Assembly (NCBI GenBank): GCA_004297935.1
Contig: SCRE01000006.1
Location: 186,001 to 250,000 of the forward strand
Direction: 5' to 3'
Source of the DNA: Microbacteriaceae bacterium
GTDB taxonomy: Bacteria > Actinomycetota > Actinomycetes > Actinomycetales > Microbacteriaceae
DNA length: 64,000 nt
Shown: positions 26,763-34,545 of the stretch, piece after piece
Position numbering within the stretch: the first letter of the stretch is position 1
Layout: each line of letters begins with the position of its first letter
Notes under the pieces: model-generated
Seen by the model: only the letters and a program-made list of their open reading frames with translations
The model's database searches: none
What the model was told of the DNA's origin: nothing
Translations under genes and position numbers: made by a program

Positions 26763-27260
26763 ATGATGCTTGCAGAATTCAACGGGGCACACCGTTCGGA
26801 TGCGGTGGAGTTGCTGCGCCCCTGCCTCGATATCCGGCGTTGGTACGAGCAAGTCGCCGACGCACGTCCCTATGCCGACCGGGAAGCGGTGATGCGTGCC
26901 GCACGCGAGGCGGCGCAGCCGTTCACCGTCGACGAAGTCGCGACAGCGATGTCCCACCACCCGCGGATCGGCGAACGACCGACCGGAAGCGGCGCAGATG
27001 CGGCGCATTCGCGCGCCGAGCAGGCGAGCCTCGACGCGAACGATGCGGCGACCCAGGCGGCACTCGCCGACGGGAACCGGGCGTATGAGCGGAAGTTCGA
27101 TCGGGTGTTCCTGATCCGCGCGGCGGGCCGGTCAGCCGAGGAGATCCTCGCGGCGCTGACCGAGCGTCTTGCGCACAGCGCGGCAGAGGAAGAGACCATC
27201 GTGGCCGGACAGTTGCGCGAGATCGCGCTGCTGAGACTGGAAGGGCTGATCACCTCATGA
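26763..27260 (+). CDS. uraD: 2-oxo-4-hydroxy-4-carboxy-5-ureidoimidazoline (OHCU) decarboxylase
   Basis: Third enzyme of the urate-to-allantoin route; it makes S-allantoin stereospecifically (165 residues). The catalytic His is in AMSHHPRIGER (about residues 62-72), with a Glu/Gln-containing EQASLD segment near 86 and an Arg-rich FLIRAAGRS (about 116-124). Two adjacent ATGs (26763 and 26766) are possible starts. Its end overlaps uraH by four bases. Confidence 0.93.
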   Translation: MMLAEFNGAHRSDAVELLRPCLDIRRWYEQVADARPYADREAVMRAAREAAQPFTVDEVATAMSHHPRIGERPTGSGADAAHSRAEQASLDANDAATQAALADGNRAYERKFDRVFLIRAAGRSAEEILAALTERLAHSAAEEETIVAGQLREIALLRLEGLITS

Positions 27261-27604
27261 GCTGTGTCACGACGCACATCCTGGACACGGCTCGCGGGCG
27301 CGGCGCATCCGGAGTGCTGGTGCACCTGCACGGCCGTTCGGATGGTCAAACAGATGGCGCCTGGCAGCAGATCGCGGGCGGCGTCACCGACGAGAACGGC
27401 CGCATCATGCAGCTCGGTCCGGATGTCCTACCCGGCGGAACCTATCGACTCACCTTCGACACCGGCGGGTACTTCGCCGGGCAATCCACGAAGACCTTCT
27501 TTCCGGAGGTCCTTCTGACCTTCACCATCGCGGAGGGCGAGGCGCACTACCATGTGCCACTTCTGCTCAGCCCCTTCGCGTATTCGACCTACAGAGGAAA
27601 TTGA
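27257..27604 (+). CDS. uraH: 5-hydroxyisourate hydrolase (transthyretin-like)
   Basis: Homotetrameric hydrolase of 115 residues, second enzyme of urate oxidation. The N-terminal signature VTTHILDTARGRGASGV contains the active-site His, and a later EGEAHYHVPLLLSPFAYSTY holds the second His. The C-terminal tetrapeptide is YRGN, whereas the family hallmark is YRGS. The start overlaps uraD and the stop is two bases from urate oxidase. Confidence 0.93.
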   Translation: MSCVTTHILDTARGRGASGVLVHLHGRSDGQTDGAWQQIAGGVTDENGRIMQLGPDVLPGGTYRLTFDTGGYFAGQSTKTFFPEVLLTFTIAEGEAHYHVPLLLSPFAYSTYRGN

Positions 27605-27606
27605 TC

Positions 27607-28572
27607 ATGACCGAGACGACCGCAGCGCAAGACAGCGCGACCGCGCAGGCGAGCACGACAAGCCAGACCGGCGCGATCATCCTGGGACCGAACCAGTACG
27701 GCAAGGCGGAGGTGCGTCTGGTCAAGTTGACACGAGAGACCGGCCGGCACGAGATCGAGGACCTCAGCGTCACGTCATTGCTGCGTGGAGACTTCGAAGC
27801 CGCCCACCTCGATGGTGACAACGCGCATGTCGTTGCCACGGACACGCAGAAGAACACGATCTTCGCGTTCGCGCGCGACGGGGTCGGGTCCCCCGAGGCG
27901 TTTCTGCTGCGCCTGAGCAAGCACTTCATCGGCAGTTTCGATTGGGTGACCGGCGGGCAGTGGCAGGCCGAGCAGTACCCGTGGGATCGCATCCAGGCAC
28001 ACGGTGCGGAGCACGACCACTCGTTCGTCCGCAACGGGCAGGCCGTCCGCACGGCTGCGGTCGTCGTCGACCGTGAGGGCACGCACCTTCTCGGCGGACT
28101 CAAGAAGCTGACGGTGCTGAAGAGCACACGATCCGGTTTCGTCGGCTACCCGAAGGATCCGTACACGACGCTCGCCGAGACGACAGACCGGGTGCTGTCG
28201 ACCGACGTCGCCGCGCGCTGGCGCTACAACGACGGGCTGGACTTCAGCACCGTCGACTTCAACGCCAGCTATGAGCAGATCAAGGCGCTGCTGCTCGAGG
28301 CGTTCAGTGAGGACTACTCCTCCGCGCTGCAGAACACGCTGTACGCGATGGGCAAGCGGGTGCTTCAGGAGCGCCCCGACATCGAGGAGATCCGGTTCTC
28401 GATGCCGAACAAGCATCACTTCGTCGTCGATCTCGCTCCGTTCGGACTCGACAACCCGAACGAGGTCCTGTTCGCGGCGGATCGTCCCTACGGCCTGATC
28501 GAGGCGACCGTCACGCGCGACAACTCGTCGTCGGCGGGCACCGTCTGGGACGGCCTCGCCGGCTTCTGCTAG
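27607..28572 (+). CDS. uox: Urate oxidase (uricase)
   Basis: Cofactor-free oxidase (321 residues) converting urate to 5-hydroxyisourate and hydrogen peroxide. The T-fold repeats carry the catalytic Lys in NQYGKAEVRLVKL (about residues 30-42), Thr in VATDTQKNTIFAF (about 78-90), and the His in MPNKHHFVVDL, with the urate-binding Arg in the second half. The extended N terminus of about 20 residues is Ala/Thr/Gln rich. Its stop overlaps the convergent kinase stop by four bases. Confidence 0.94.
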   Translation: MTETTAAQDSATAQASTTSQTGAIILGPNQYGKAEVRLVKLTRETGRHEIEDLSVTSLLRGDFEAAHLDGDNAHVVATDTQKNTIFAFARDGVGSPEAFLLRLSKHFIGSFDWVTGGQWQAEQYPWDRIQAHGAEHDHSFVRNGQAVRTAAVVVDREGTHLLGGLKKLTVLKSTRSGFVGYPKDPYTTLAETTDRVLSTDVAARWRYNDGLDFSTVDFNASYEQIKALLLEAFSEDYSSALQNTLYAMGKRVLQERPDIEEIRFSMPNKHHFVVDLAPFGLDNPNEVLFAADRPYGLIEATVTRDNSSSAGTVWDGLAGFC

Positions 28573-29231
28573 CTGTCGGTCATGGGCATGACCGAGATCA
28601 CTCGGGACGCACGGTGTCTGCTGGACGCGACCAGTTGCGCGTTGCGCGCATCCGGGCCGTTGGCCCAGGCCGTCGCGGCATCCACAGTCATCCCGAATGC
28701 GATGTGCCGCCGGATCAGCTGCGACACCCGCAACGTATCCGGGATGTCGACGAACCACGCATCGTCGAGCAGGTCACGTACCTCGCGCCACCCGACAAGC
28801 TCGGCCAAGAGATAGTTGCCCTCGGTGATCACCAGTCGAACGTCTCGCGAGACGGCGACGGATGCCGCGATCGGCTCCTCGAGTCCGCGCCGGTAGCTCG
28901 GGGCGTAGACCACACGCTCATCGCGTGCGCGCAGGCGGCGAAGCAGCGTGAGATAACCCTCGACGTCGAACGTGTCCGGTGCTCCACGGCGCTGTGCCAG
29001 CGGGGTGCCGGCGATGACCGATTGGGCGAGGTGGAAGCCGTCCATCGGCACGATCGCGGCCTCCTGGTCGCCGAATGCTGCCCGGAGTCGTAAGGCGAAC
29101 GTGGACTTGCCGGACCCGGGTGCGCCGACGATGCCGAGCACTATCCGCGGCGTCGTCGCAAGGCGCTCGCGCAACTCGGCGGCCAGCGCGTCGATGTGCG
29201 CGTCGATGTGTGGGTAAGCCGGATCGCTCAT
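28569..29231 (-). CDS. P-loop nucleoside/sugar kinase family protein, FrcK-like
   Basis: Uridine kinase/pantothenate kinase-fold protein of 220 residues. Walker A is GAPGSGKST (about residues 36-44), followed by PMDGFHLAQS (about 61-70) and the VITEGNYLL strand (about 133-141), as in the FrcK proteins that accompany fructose ABC importers. It overlaps the PfkB gene by four bases and belongs to the importer locus. The phosphorylated substrate cannot be decided. Confidence 0.82.
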   Translation of the reverse strand: MSDPAYPHIDAHIDALAAELRERLATTPRIVLGIVGAPGSGKSTFALRLRAAFGDQEAAIVPMDGFHLAQSVIAGTPLAQRRGAPDTFDVEGYLTLLRRLRARDERVVYAPSYRRGLEEPIAASVAVSRDVRLVITEGNYLLAELVGWREVRDLLDDAWFVDIPDTLRVSQLIRRHIAFGMTVDAATAWANGPDARNAQLVASSRHRASRVISVMPMTDS

Positions 29232-30124
29232 GAGATGGCCGGCGGCATCCGCAGCTGGGCTCCCTCGTGCCGGCAGGTGGCGGCGGCGATCGTCATGGCG
29301 CGAGCCAGCACGGCGTGCCAGCCGGCGGCATCCGCGGGAACGCCAACGGTGATGAGCGACTCGACGACCGAGGCGAGCGTCGCGTCGCCCGCCCCCATGG
29401 TGTCGATCACCGGTCCGGGAAGCGACACGATCGGTTGCGCCACGCGGATACCGTCCCGAGTTGCGAGGCTCGCGCCGTCTCGACCGGCCGTGGCGATGAC
29501 GACCCGACTGCCGTCGTGCAGCAGGCGCTGCCGCAGCGCATCCAGGCTCGTGCCGTAGAGCAGGGCGGCATCGTCGTCGCCGATCTTGCTCAGCAGACTG
29601 CGTGCGGCGACGCGGTCGAAACCGGCGCAGAAGGCGACCCTGTCGCGGAGCATGCCCTCCCGCGGGTTCGGGTCGATGATCAGCCGCCGTTCCGGAGCGG
29701 TCACGGCAGCCTCGAGCGCGGCAAGCTGAGCGACGTCGTCGAACGGAAAGCAGCTCACAACGACGTAGTCGGCCGCATCCAGCGCCGCGTGGGCGGCGTC
29801 GTCGAAGTCGATTCTCCTGTTCTGCGCCGCCGTGTTGAATTCGTAGCGGGGTTCACCCTCTGTTCGATCGGAGACGGCCCGTGACGAACCGTTCGGCCCA
29901 ATCGTCGGTACGAGTTCGACGCCGAACGACGCCAGAGATGAGCGGATGCGCGTGCCGTCGTCGTCGTCGCCGACCATCGCGATCAGCGTCGTCTTCACCC
30001 CGAGGATGGCGAGGCCGACCGCAACGTTGAGTGCGGCGCCGCCGACGAATTCGCGCACGATCTTCTCGTCGCGCAGTTCGTCGATCAGGGCATCTCCCAC
30101 CACTGCAACGTGCGGCTGTTTCAT
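29228..30124 (-). CDS. PfkB-family carbohydrate kinase (fructokinase/ribokinase-like)
   Basis: Sugar kinase of 298 residues. The N-terminal signature GGAALNVAVGLAILG (about residues 30-44) and the C-terminal signature DTMGAGDATLAS (about 250-261), with the catalytic Asp in GAGD, define the family. I chose the ATG at 30124, beginning MKQPHVAVVGD; GGAG lies 11 bases upstream. Longer readings add a basic, unrelated leader. It is coupled to the FrcK-like kinase and lies downstream of the sugar ABC genes, so it probably phosphorylates the imported sugar. Confidence 0.88.
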   Translation of the reverse strand: MKQPHVAVVGDALIDELRDEKIVREFVGGAALNVAVGLAILGVKTTLIAMVGDDDDGTRIRSSLASFGVELVPTIGPNGSSRAVSDRTEGEPRYEFNTAAQNRRIDFDDAAHAALDAADYVVVSCFPFDDVAQLAALEAAVTAPERRLIIDPNPREGMLRDRVAFCAGFDRVAARSLLSKIGDDDAALLYGTSLDALRQRLLHDGSRVVIATAGRDGASLATRDGIRVAQPIVSLPGPVIDTMGAGDATLASVVESLITVGVPADAAGWHAVLARAMTIAAATCRHEGAQLRMPPAIS

Positions 30125-30189
30125 AAAGTCAAAGCTCCAATCTGCCTTGTGTTGCGTCATGCTGGGCACTCGCCGGTGCCTGAGCGGGA

Positions 30190-30204
30190 GGAGAACCGTT
30201 CTCC
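30190..30204. promoter_or_regulatory. Perfect 15-bp palindrome upstream of the PfkB gene
   Basis: GGAGAAC-C-GTTCTCC lies 65 bases before the kinase start in the 200-base gap after the ABC ATPase. It looks like an operator with a single-base centre; it has no T-tract and so is not a terminator. The regulator is unknown and the motif differs from the LacI sites at 33343. Confidence 0.45.
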
Positions 30205-30325
30205 TTCCGACTCGCGGCTCCCCCCGCGGGGCCAAGGGCAACGATGTGATGGGCAACGGCTACGTGAGCAGGTACGACGCGACGCGGCGGCAGCCGAATA
30301 ACCCAAGATAGCGGAGTCGGATCTG

Positions 30326-31135
30326 CTAGGTGCTGCGCGCGCCCGTCATGATCGCGACCGCGTCCTCCATGGTGTCGGTCTTCGGTGACATGATCGCGAC
30401 TCGCCGTCCGAGGCGTTGCACGTGAATACGGTCCGCGAGTTCGAAGACCTGGGGCATGTCATGACTGATCAAAACGATTGGAAGGCCGCTGTCTCGCAAC
30501 TGTTTGATCGTGTTGATCACCTGTCTCGACTCCCGCACGCCCAGTGCCGCCGTCGGTTCGTCCAGCATGACAACTCTGCTTCCGAACGCCGCGGCTCTGG
30601 CCACCGCGACCGCTTGCCTTTGCCCACCGGAAAGAGTCTCGACCGCCTGGCCGATGTCCTGCAGCGTCTCGATCCCCAACCTGCCGACATATTCGCGGGC
30701 GTGTTGCCGCATCGAGCGGACATCCAGCATTCGCAGCACGGAGCCCAGGAGGCCCTTCTTGCGGATTTCTCTGCCCAGGTAAATATTGCTGGCGATGTCG
30801 AGCGCGGGCGCGACCGCAAGCGTCTGATACACGACCTCGATGCCAGCGGCCTTGGCGGCCAGCGGATCACGGAAGTGTACCGGCTCGCCATTCATGTAGA
30901 GCTGTCCTTGATCGGGGATCGCCGCTCCGGAAAGGCAGGCCGTCAGGGTCGACTTCCCGGCACCGTTGTCACCGATCACAGCAAGGATCTCGCCAGGGTA
31001 CAACTCGAAGTCGGTGCCACGAAGGGCTTCGACTCGGCCGTACGATTTGGTGAGCCCGACCGCAGACAGCACCGGGACGCGGCTGCGTACCGGCGCAGGA
31101 GCCGGATCGGAAGCCTCGGGAATCGTGGTGTTCAT
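30326..31135 (-). CDS. Sugar ABC transporter ATP-binding protein (FrcA-like)
   Basis: Single-domain ABC ATPase of 269 residues: Walker A GDNGAGKST (about residues 57-65), signature ETLSGGQRQ (about 158-166), Walker B VVMLDEPTAAL (about 180-190) and switch His in LISHD. Most ribose-type importers have two fused ATPase domains; the single domain matches the FrcA subgroup. The ATG overlaps the permease stop (ATGA). Confidence 0.9.
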   Translation of the reverse strand: MNTTIPEASDPAPAPVRSRVPVLSAVGLTKSYGRVEALRGTDFELYPGEILAVIGDNGAGKSTLTACLSGAAIPDQGQLYMNGEPVHFRDPLAAKAAGIEVVYQTLAVAPALDIASNIYLGREIRKKGLLGSVLRMLDVRSMRQHAREYVGRLGIETLQDIGQAVETLSGGQRQAVAVARAAAFGSRVVMLDEPTAALGVRESRQVINTIKQLRDSGLPIVLISHDMPQVFELADRIHVQRLGRRVAIMSPKTDTMEDAVAIMTGARST

Positions 31136-32163
31136 TTGCGCACCCGCCTTATCCACTGGTCGATACCGACCGCGAAGATCACGAGTAAGCCCTCGGCGAA
31201 CTCCTGGTAAAGATCCTGCACGCCCGCCAATGCCAGCCCGTTCTGGAACACCTGCACGATGAGCGCACCGAACAGAGTGCCCAGGACGAGCCCGCGGCCA
31301 CCGAACAGGCTGACCCCTCCGATCACCGCGGCGGTGATGCTGTCCAGGTTCAGCGTCGAAGAGATGTCGGTGCTGGCGTCACCCACACGTCCGATCTGCA
31401 CCCAGGCGGCCAGGCCGTAGATCACACCCGCGACGAGGTACACGCTGAGCAGCAGCCGCGATGTTCGGATGCCCACGAGGCGCGAGGCCTCGGGGCTGTC
31501 ACCGACGGCGTACACGTGTCTGCCCCAGGTTGTGCGGCCCAGCGCGAATCCGACGACCACGTACAAGGCGAGCATCATCAGCACGCCCGTGGTGATGTTG
31601 AAGGGCCCGAGATTCAGCACCGTCCCCGTCCACACGAGAAGGCTGGTCGGCTTCGGGGTCAGCGTCTGACCGTTGGCATACAACAACCCGATTGCGGAAA
31701 ACACACCCAGGGTGCCCAGGGTGCCGATGAACGGTGGAATGTTGAACCGTGTCACCAGCACCCCATTGACCAGCCCGGTGGCCAATCCGACCAATGGACC
31801 GATGAACAGCGCGATCACGACCGGCCAACCGGAGTTGATCGCCAGCCCGGCCATGACCATCTGAGCCAGAATCATCGCCGAGCCCACGGAAAGGTCGATC
31901 CCCGCGGTCAGGATGATAATCGTCTGCCCCAGCGCCAATAGTCCGATGACCGCGACCTGCTGCAACATGATCGACAGATTCTCCGGGTTGAAGAATCGGG
32001 GGTTGATCAAGCCGAAGACGATCGCGGAGATCACAAGCACCACCAGCGGGCTCAGCGACGGGTGGGTATGGAGCAAGGATTGGATTCTGCTCGAGATCGT
32101 CCTCGTCGCCCGACTGTCGGTCATCGGCAATTGTGGAGCCAATCCCGTGGTGTGCTCAGACAT
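31132..32163 (-). CDS. Sugar ABC transporter permease (FrcC/RbsC-like)
   Basis: Polytopic permease of 343 residues with about 10 helices, in the BPD_transp_2 branched-chain/ribose family. Landmarks are LGQTIIILTAGIDLSVGS (helix region near residue 80) and the EAA-like DSITAAVIGGVSLFGGRG segment (about 270-287) that contacts the ATPase. It starts six bases after the binding-protein stop. Confidence 0.92.
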   Translation of the reverse strand: MSEHTTGLAPQLPMTDSRATRTISSRIQSLLHTHPSLSPLVVLVISAIVFGLINPRFFNPENLSIMLQQVAVIGLLALGQTIIILTAGIDLSVGSAMILAQMVMAGLAINSGWPVVIALFIGPLVGLATGLVNGVLVTRFNIPPFIGTLGTLGVFSAIGLLYANGQTLTPKPTSLLVWTGTVLNLGPFNITTGVLMMLALYVVVGFALGRTTWGRHVYAVGDSPEASRLVGIRTSRLLLSVYLVAGVIYGLAAWVQIGRVGDASTDISSTLNLDSITAAVIGGVSLFGGRGLVLGTLFGALIVQVFQNGLALAGVQDLYQEFAEGLLVIFAVGIDQWIRRVRK

Positions 32164-32169
32164 CAGGCC

Positions 32170-33294
32170 TTAGCCCCAGCAGATTTTCGATGCCGCGGAC
32201 GTGGTGATGCTCGCGACCCCGGCCTGCGGGCTGTCGGTGTACAGCTGAGTCCCGGTGTTGAAGAAATCCTGCCCGGCCTGGTTGGTCGGCCTCTTGCCGG
32301 TCTTTGCGAACGCAGCAATGGCATCCACCCCTTCGAGCGCCATCTTTCCGGGGAACTGACCGGCCGTTGCGCCGATCTCGCCTTTGGCCACGAAGGGCAG
32401 GTTGCTGCAGCCGCCGTCGATGGCGACCACGGTCACGTTCGTCTTTCCCGCGGACTTCAATGCGTGTGCCGCGCCCTGCGCAGACGGCTCATTGATCGCA
32501 TAGACCAGGTTGATGTTGGAATCCTTCGACAGACAGGTCTCCATTGCCGACTGACCACCGGTCTGCGCGCCCTGTGTCGGCAACTGGCAGCTGATCGTGT
32601 AGCTGCCGCCCTGGCCGCCGGTGTAGTGGCCGCTCTTGGGCTCTTGCCCGTTTTCGTTCGGGTTGCCCACAGGGATTCCCATTCCTTCAAGGAACCCATG
32701 ATCCCGATCGACGTCCACTGTGATGACCTGATTCGCGAGGTCATCCAGCATGGCGATATCGGCGTTCTTGCCCGCGAGCTTCGCCGCAGCCCACTTGCCG
32801 TCCAGCACACCCGCCTGGGTATTGTTCGTGGCATAGGTCACATCCGCGACGCTAGCCGGAATAGGCGGCGTGTCCACCGCGACGACCACGAGGCCGGCCT
32901 TCTTCGCCTGGTTCAAAGCGCTGTTCACGGCGTCACCGTTCAATGCGATGATGATCCCTTTGTCGCCTGCCGCGATCGCCTCATCGATTTGATTGATCTG
33001 CGAAGTCGTGTCGTCGTCCGATTTGCCGGCCGAGACCTGAAGGCTGACGCCCAATTTTGCCGCCTCGGTCTTGGCCGTCTTCTCCATCGAGATCCAGTAC
33101 GGATTGGTGAACTCCTTCAGGATCAGCGCAGCCTTCACGGTTCCGCCACCGCCGGCGGCATTTGACGAACTCGTCGTGTTCGTCCCTCCCGAGCCACCAC
33201 ACGCCGTCAGCAACATCGCCACGGTACCGATTCCCGCCAAACAGGCAACGGCCCTGGCGCGCTGCCGTGTGTTTCGTATTCCTATGCCATTCAT
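32170..33294 (-). CDS. Sugar ABC transporter substrate-binding lipoprotein (FrcB-like)
   Basis: Periplasmic-binding-protein family 4 (ribose-type) lipoprotein of 374 residues. A signal peptide (residues 1-25) ends in the lipobox LLTAC, followed by a Gly/Ser/Thr linker. The binding core shows EFTNPYWISMEKTA, QINQIDEAIAAGDKGIIIALNG and VVAVDTPP. GGAAGAGG precedes the ATG at 33294. It is the first gene of the importer operon, divergent from the LacI regulator. Confidence 0.92.
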   Translation of the reverse strand: MNGIGIRNTRQRARAVACLAGIGTVAMLLTACGGSGGTNTTSSSNAAGGGGTVKAALILKEFTNPYWISMEKTAKTEAAKLGVSLQVSAGKSDDDTTSQINQIDEAIAAGDKGIIIALNGDAVNSALNQAKKAGLVVVAVDTPPIPASVADVTYATNNTQAGVLDGKWAAAKLAGKNADIAMLDDLANQVITVDVDRDHGFLEGMGIPVGNPNENGQEPKSGHYTGGQGGSYTISCQLPTQGAQTGGQSAMETCLSKDSNINLVYAINEPSAQGAAHALKSAGKTNVTVVAIDGGCSNLPFVAKGEIGATAGQFPGKMALEGVDAIAAFAKTGKRPTNQAGQDFFNTGTQLYTDSPQAGVASITTSAASKICWG

Positions 33295-33342
33295 GAATCC
33301 TCTTCCTTCCGCCACTTTGCGAACGACATGAGCATAGGCGCG

Positions 33343-33368
33343 CGCAAGCGGTTGCGCAAGCGGTTGCG
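33343..33368. promoter_or_regulatory. Two overlapping LacI-type operators
   Basis: The 14-bp palindrome CGCAAGCGGTTGCG occurs at 33343-33356 and again at 33355-33368, overlapping by two bases. The form CGCAA-N4-TTGCG is classic for LacI-family proteins, and the site lies between the binding-protein gene and the divergent lacI-family gene. Confidence 0.8.
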
Positions 33369-33470
33369 AACATTTAAGCTTGAGGTGTTGGATGCGCAGC
33401 TGTGAGTCGATCGGGCCGGCCGAGTCATACTCGCGGTCGCTTTGTCTAAACTTCTGAGTGGGGGTGCACG

Positions 33471-34487
33471 GTGGTCAAAATGGCGGATGTCGCTGCGGCA
33501 GCCGGAGTCTCGATCACGACCGTGTCTCATGTGCTGAACAAGACCCGGCCGGTCAGCGACGAGCTTCAGGAACGAGTGCGTCAGGCCATTGCCGTGACCG
33601 GGTATTCGACGAATACCGTGGCCCGTGCCCTTGCGACGCAGAACACCATGCTGCTCGGCGTCGTCATGTCATTCGTCACCAATCCGTTCTTTGCCCCCCT
33701 CGTCTCGCAGATCGAGAAGACCGCTCGGCGCAGCGGCTACACGTTGTTGTTGACCGATAGCCATGACAACGCCTCCGACGAACTCGCTCAAGTGCAGATA
33801 ATGTTGGACCATCGTGTCGACGGGGTGATCATCGCACCGGCAGCGGAGGACCAGGACCTAGCGCTCAACCGGCTGGCCCAGCACGCGACGCCGACCGTGC
33901 TCATCGATCGCTTCGGAGACCGTCGGTTTGACGAGGTCGGGGTCGAGAACACCAAACCGGTGGCGGAACTTGTCGCTCATCTGGTCGGACGCGGCCACAC
34001 CCGAATCGGATTCATCAGTGGGCAACCGGGTCTATCGACCACGACCGAGCGATTGGAGGGCTACCGGCTCGGGCTTCGGGACGCCGGCCTGCCGTTTGAT
34101 CGCGCACTGGTGCGATCGGGCTCGTCGCAGGTGAATCCGGCCGAACGAGCCGTAACCGCGTTGATGCGCAGTGCCGACCCGCCGACCGCAATAGTGTGCG
34201 CCAACAACGCCATGACGATCGGGACGCTTCGCGGCCTTCGGATGCTCGGCCTCGATGTGCCGCACGACGTGGCTGTCGTCTCTTTCGATGAGATCGCCTG
34301 GGGCGATCTGATGGCGCCGGCGCTCACGTCGATGGCCCAGCCTGTCACCGCAATGGGCAAGCTGGCTACGCAGTTGCTGTTACGCAGGATCGGCGGTCAC
34401 GGCGGGCCGCCCGAGCGACACATGCTCGCGCCAGAGTTCGTTCATCGCGGCTCGTGCGGCTGCCCGTACGACTTTGCTGCCGCATGA
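33471..34487 (+). CDS. LacI-family transcriptional regulator
   Basis: Regulator of 338 residues. The N-terminal helix-turn-helix MADVAAAAGVSITTVSHVLN and the minor-groove hinge helix VARALATQ are clear. The periplasmic-binding-like effector domain follows (VVSFDEIAWGDLMAP near the C terminus). The start is GTG 33471 after a GGGGG tract. It is divergent from the sugar importer and probably represses it through the CGCAAGCGGTTGCG sites. The inducer is presumably the imported sugar or its phosphate. Confidence 0.93.
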   Translation: MVKMADVAAAAGVSITTVSHVLNKTRPVSDELQERVRQAIAVTGYSTNTVARALATQNTMLLGVVMSFVTNPFFAPLVSQIEKTARRSGYTLLLTDSHDNASDELAQVQIMLDHRVDGVIIAPAAEDQDLALNRLAQHATPTVLIDRFGDRRFDEVGVENTKPVAELVAHLVGRGHTRIGFISGQPGLSTTTERLEGYRLGLRDAGLPFDRALVRSGSSQVNPAERAVTALMRSADPPTAIVCANNAMTIGTLRGLRMLGLDVPHDVAVVSFDEIAWGDLMAPALTSMAQPVTAMGKLATQLLLRRIGGHGGPPERHMLAPEFVHRGSCGCPYDFAAA

Positions 34488-34522
34488 CGTGCCGGCTTGG
34501 CGAGCTTCACCGGCTCGGCACG
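34488..34522. terminator. Possible bidirectional terminator between convergent genes
   Basis: CGTGCCG (34488-34494) pairs with CGGCACG (34516-34522), with an inner GCCGG/CCGGC pair, between the convergent LacI and GT39-like genes. No clear T-tract, so the call is weak. Confidence 0.3.
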
Positions 34523-34545
34523 GGCTTCGTCCCCGGGCAGTACGG

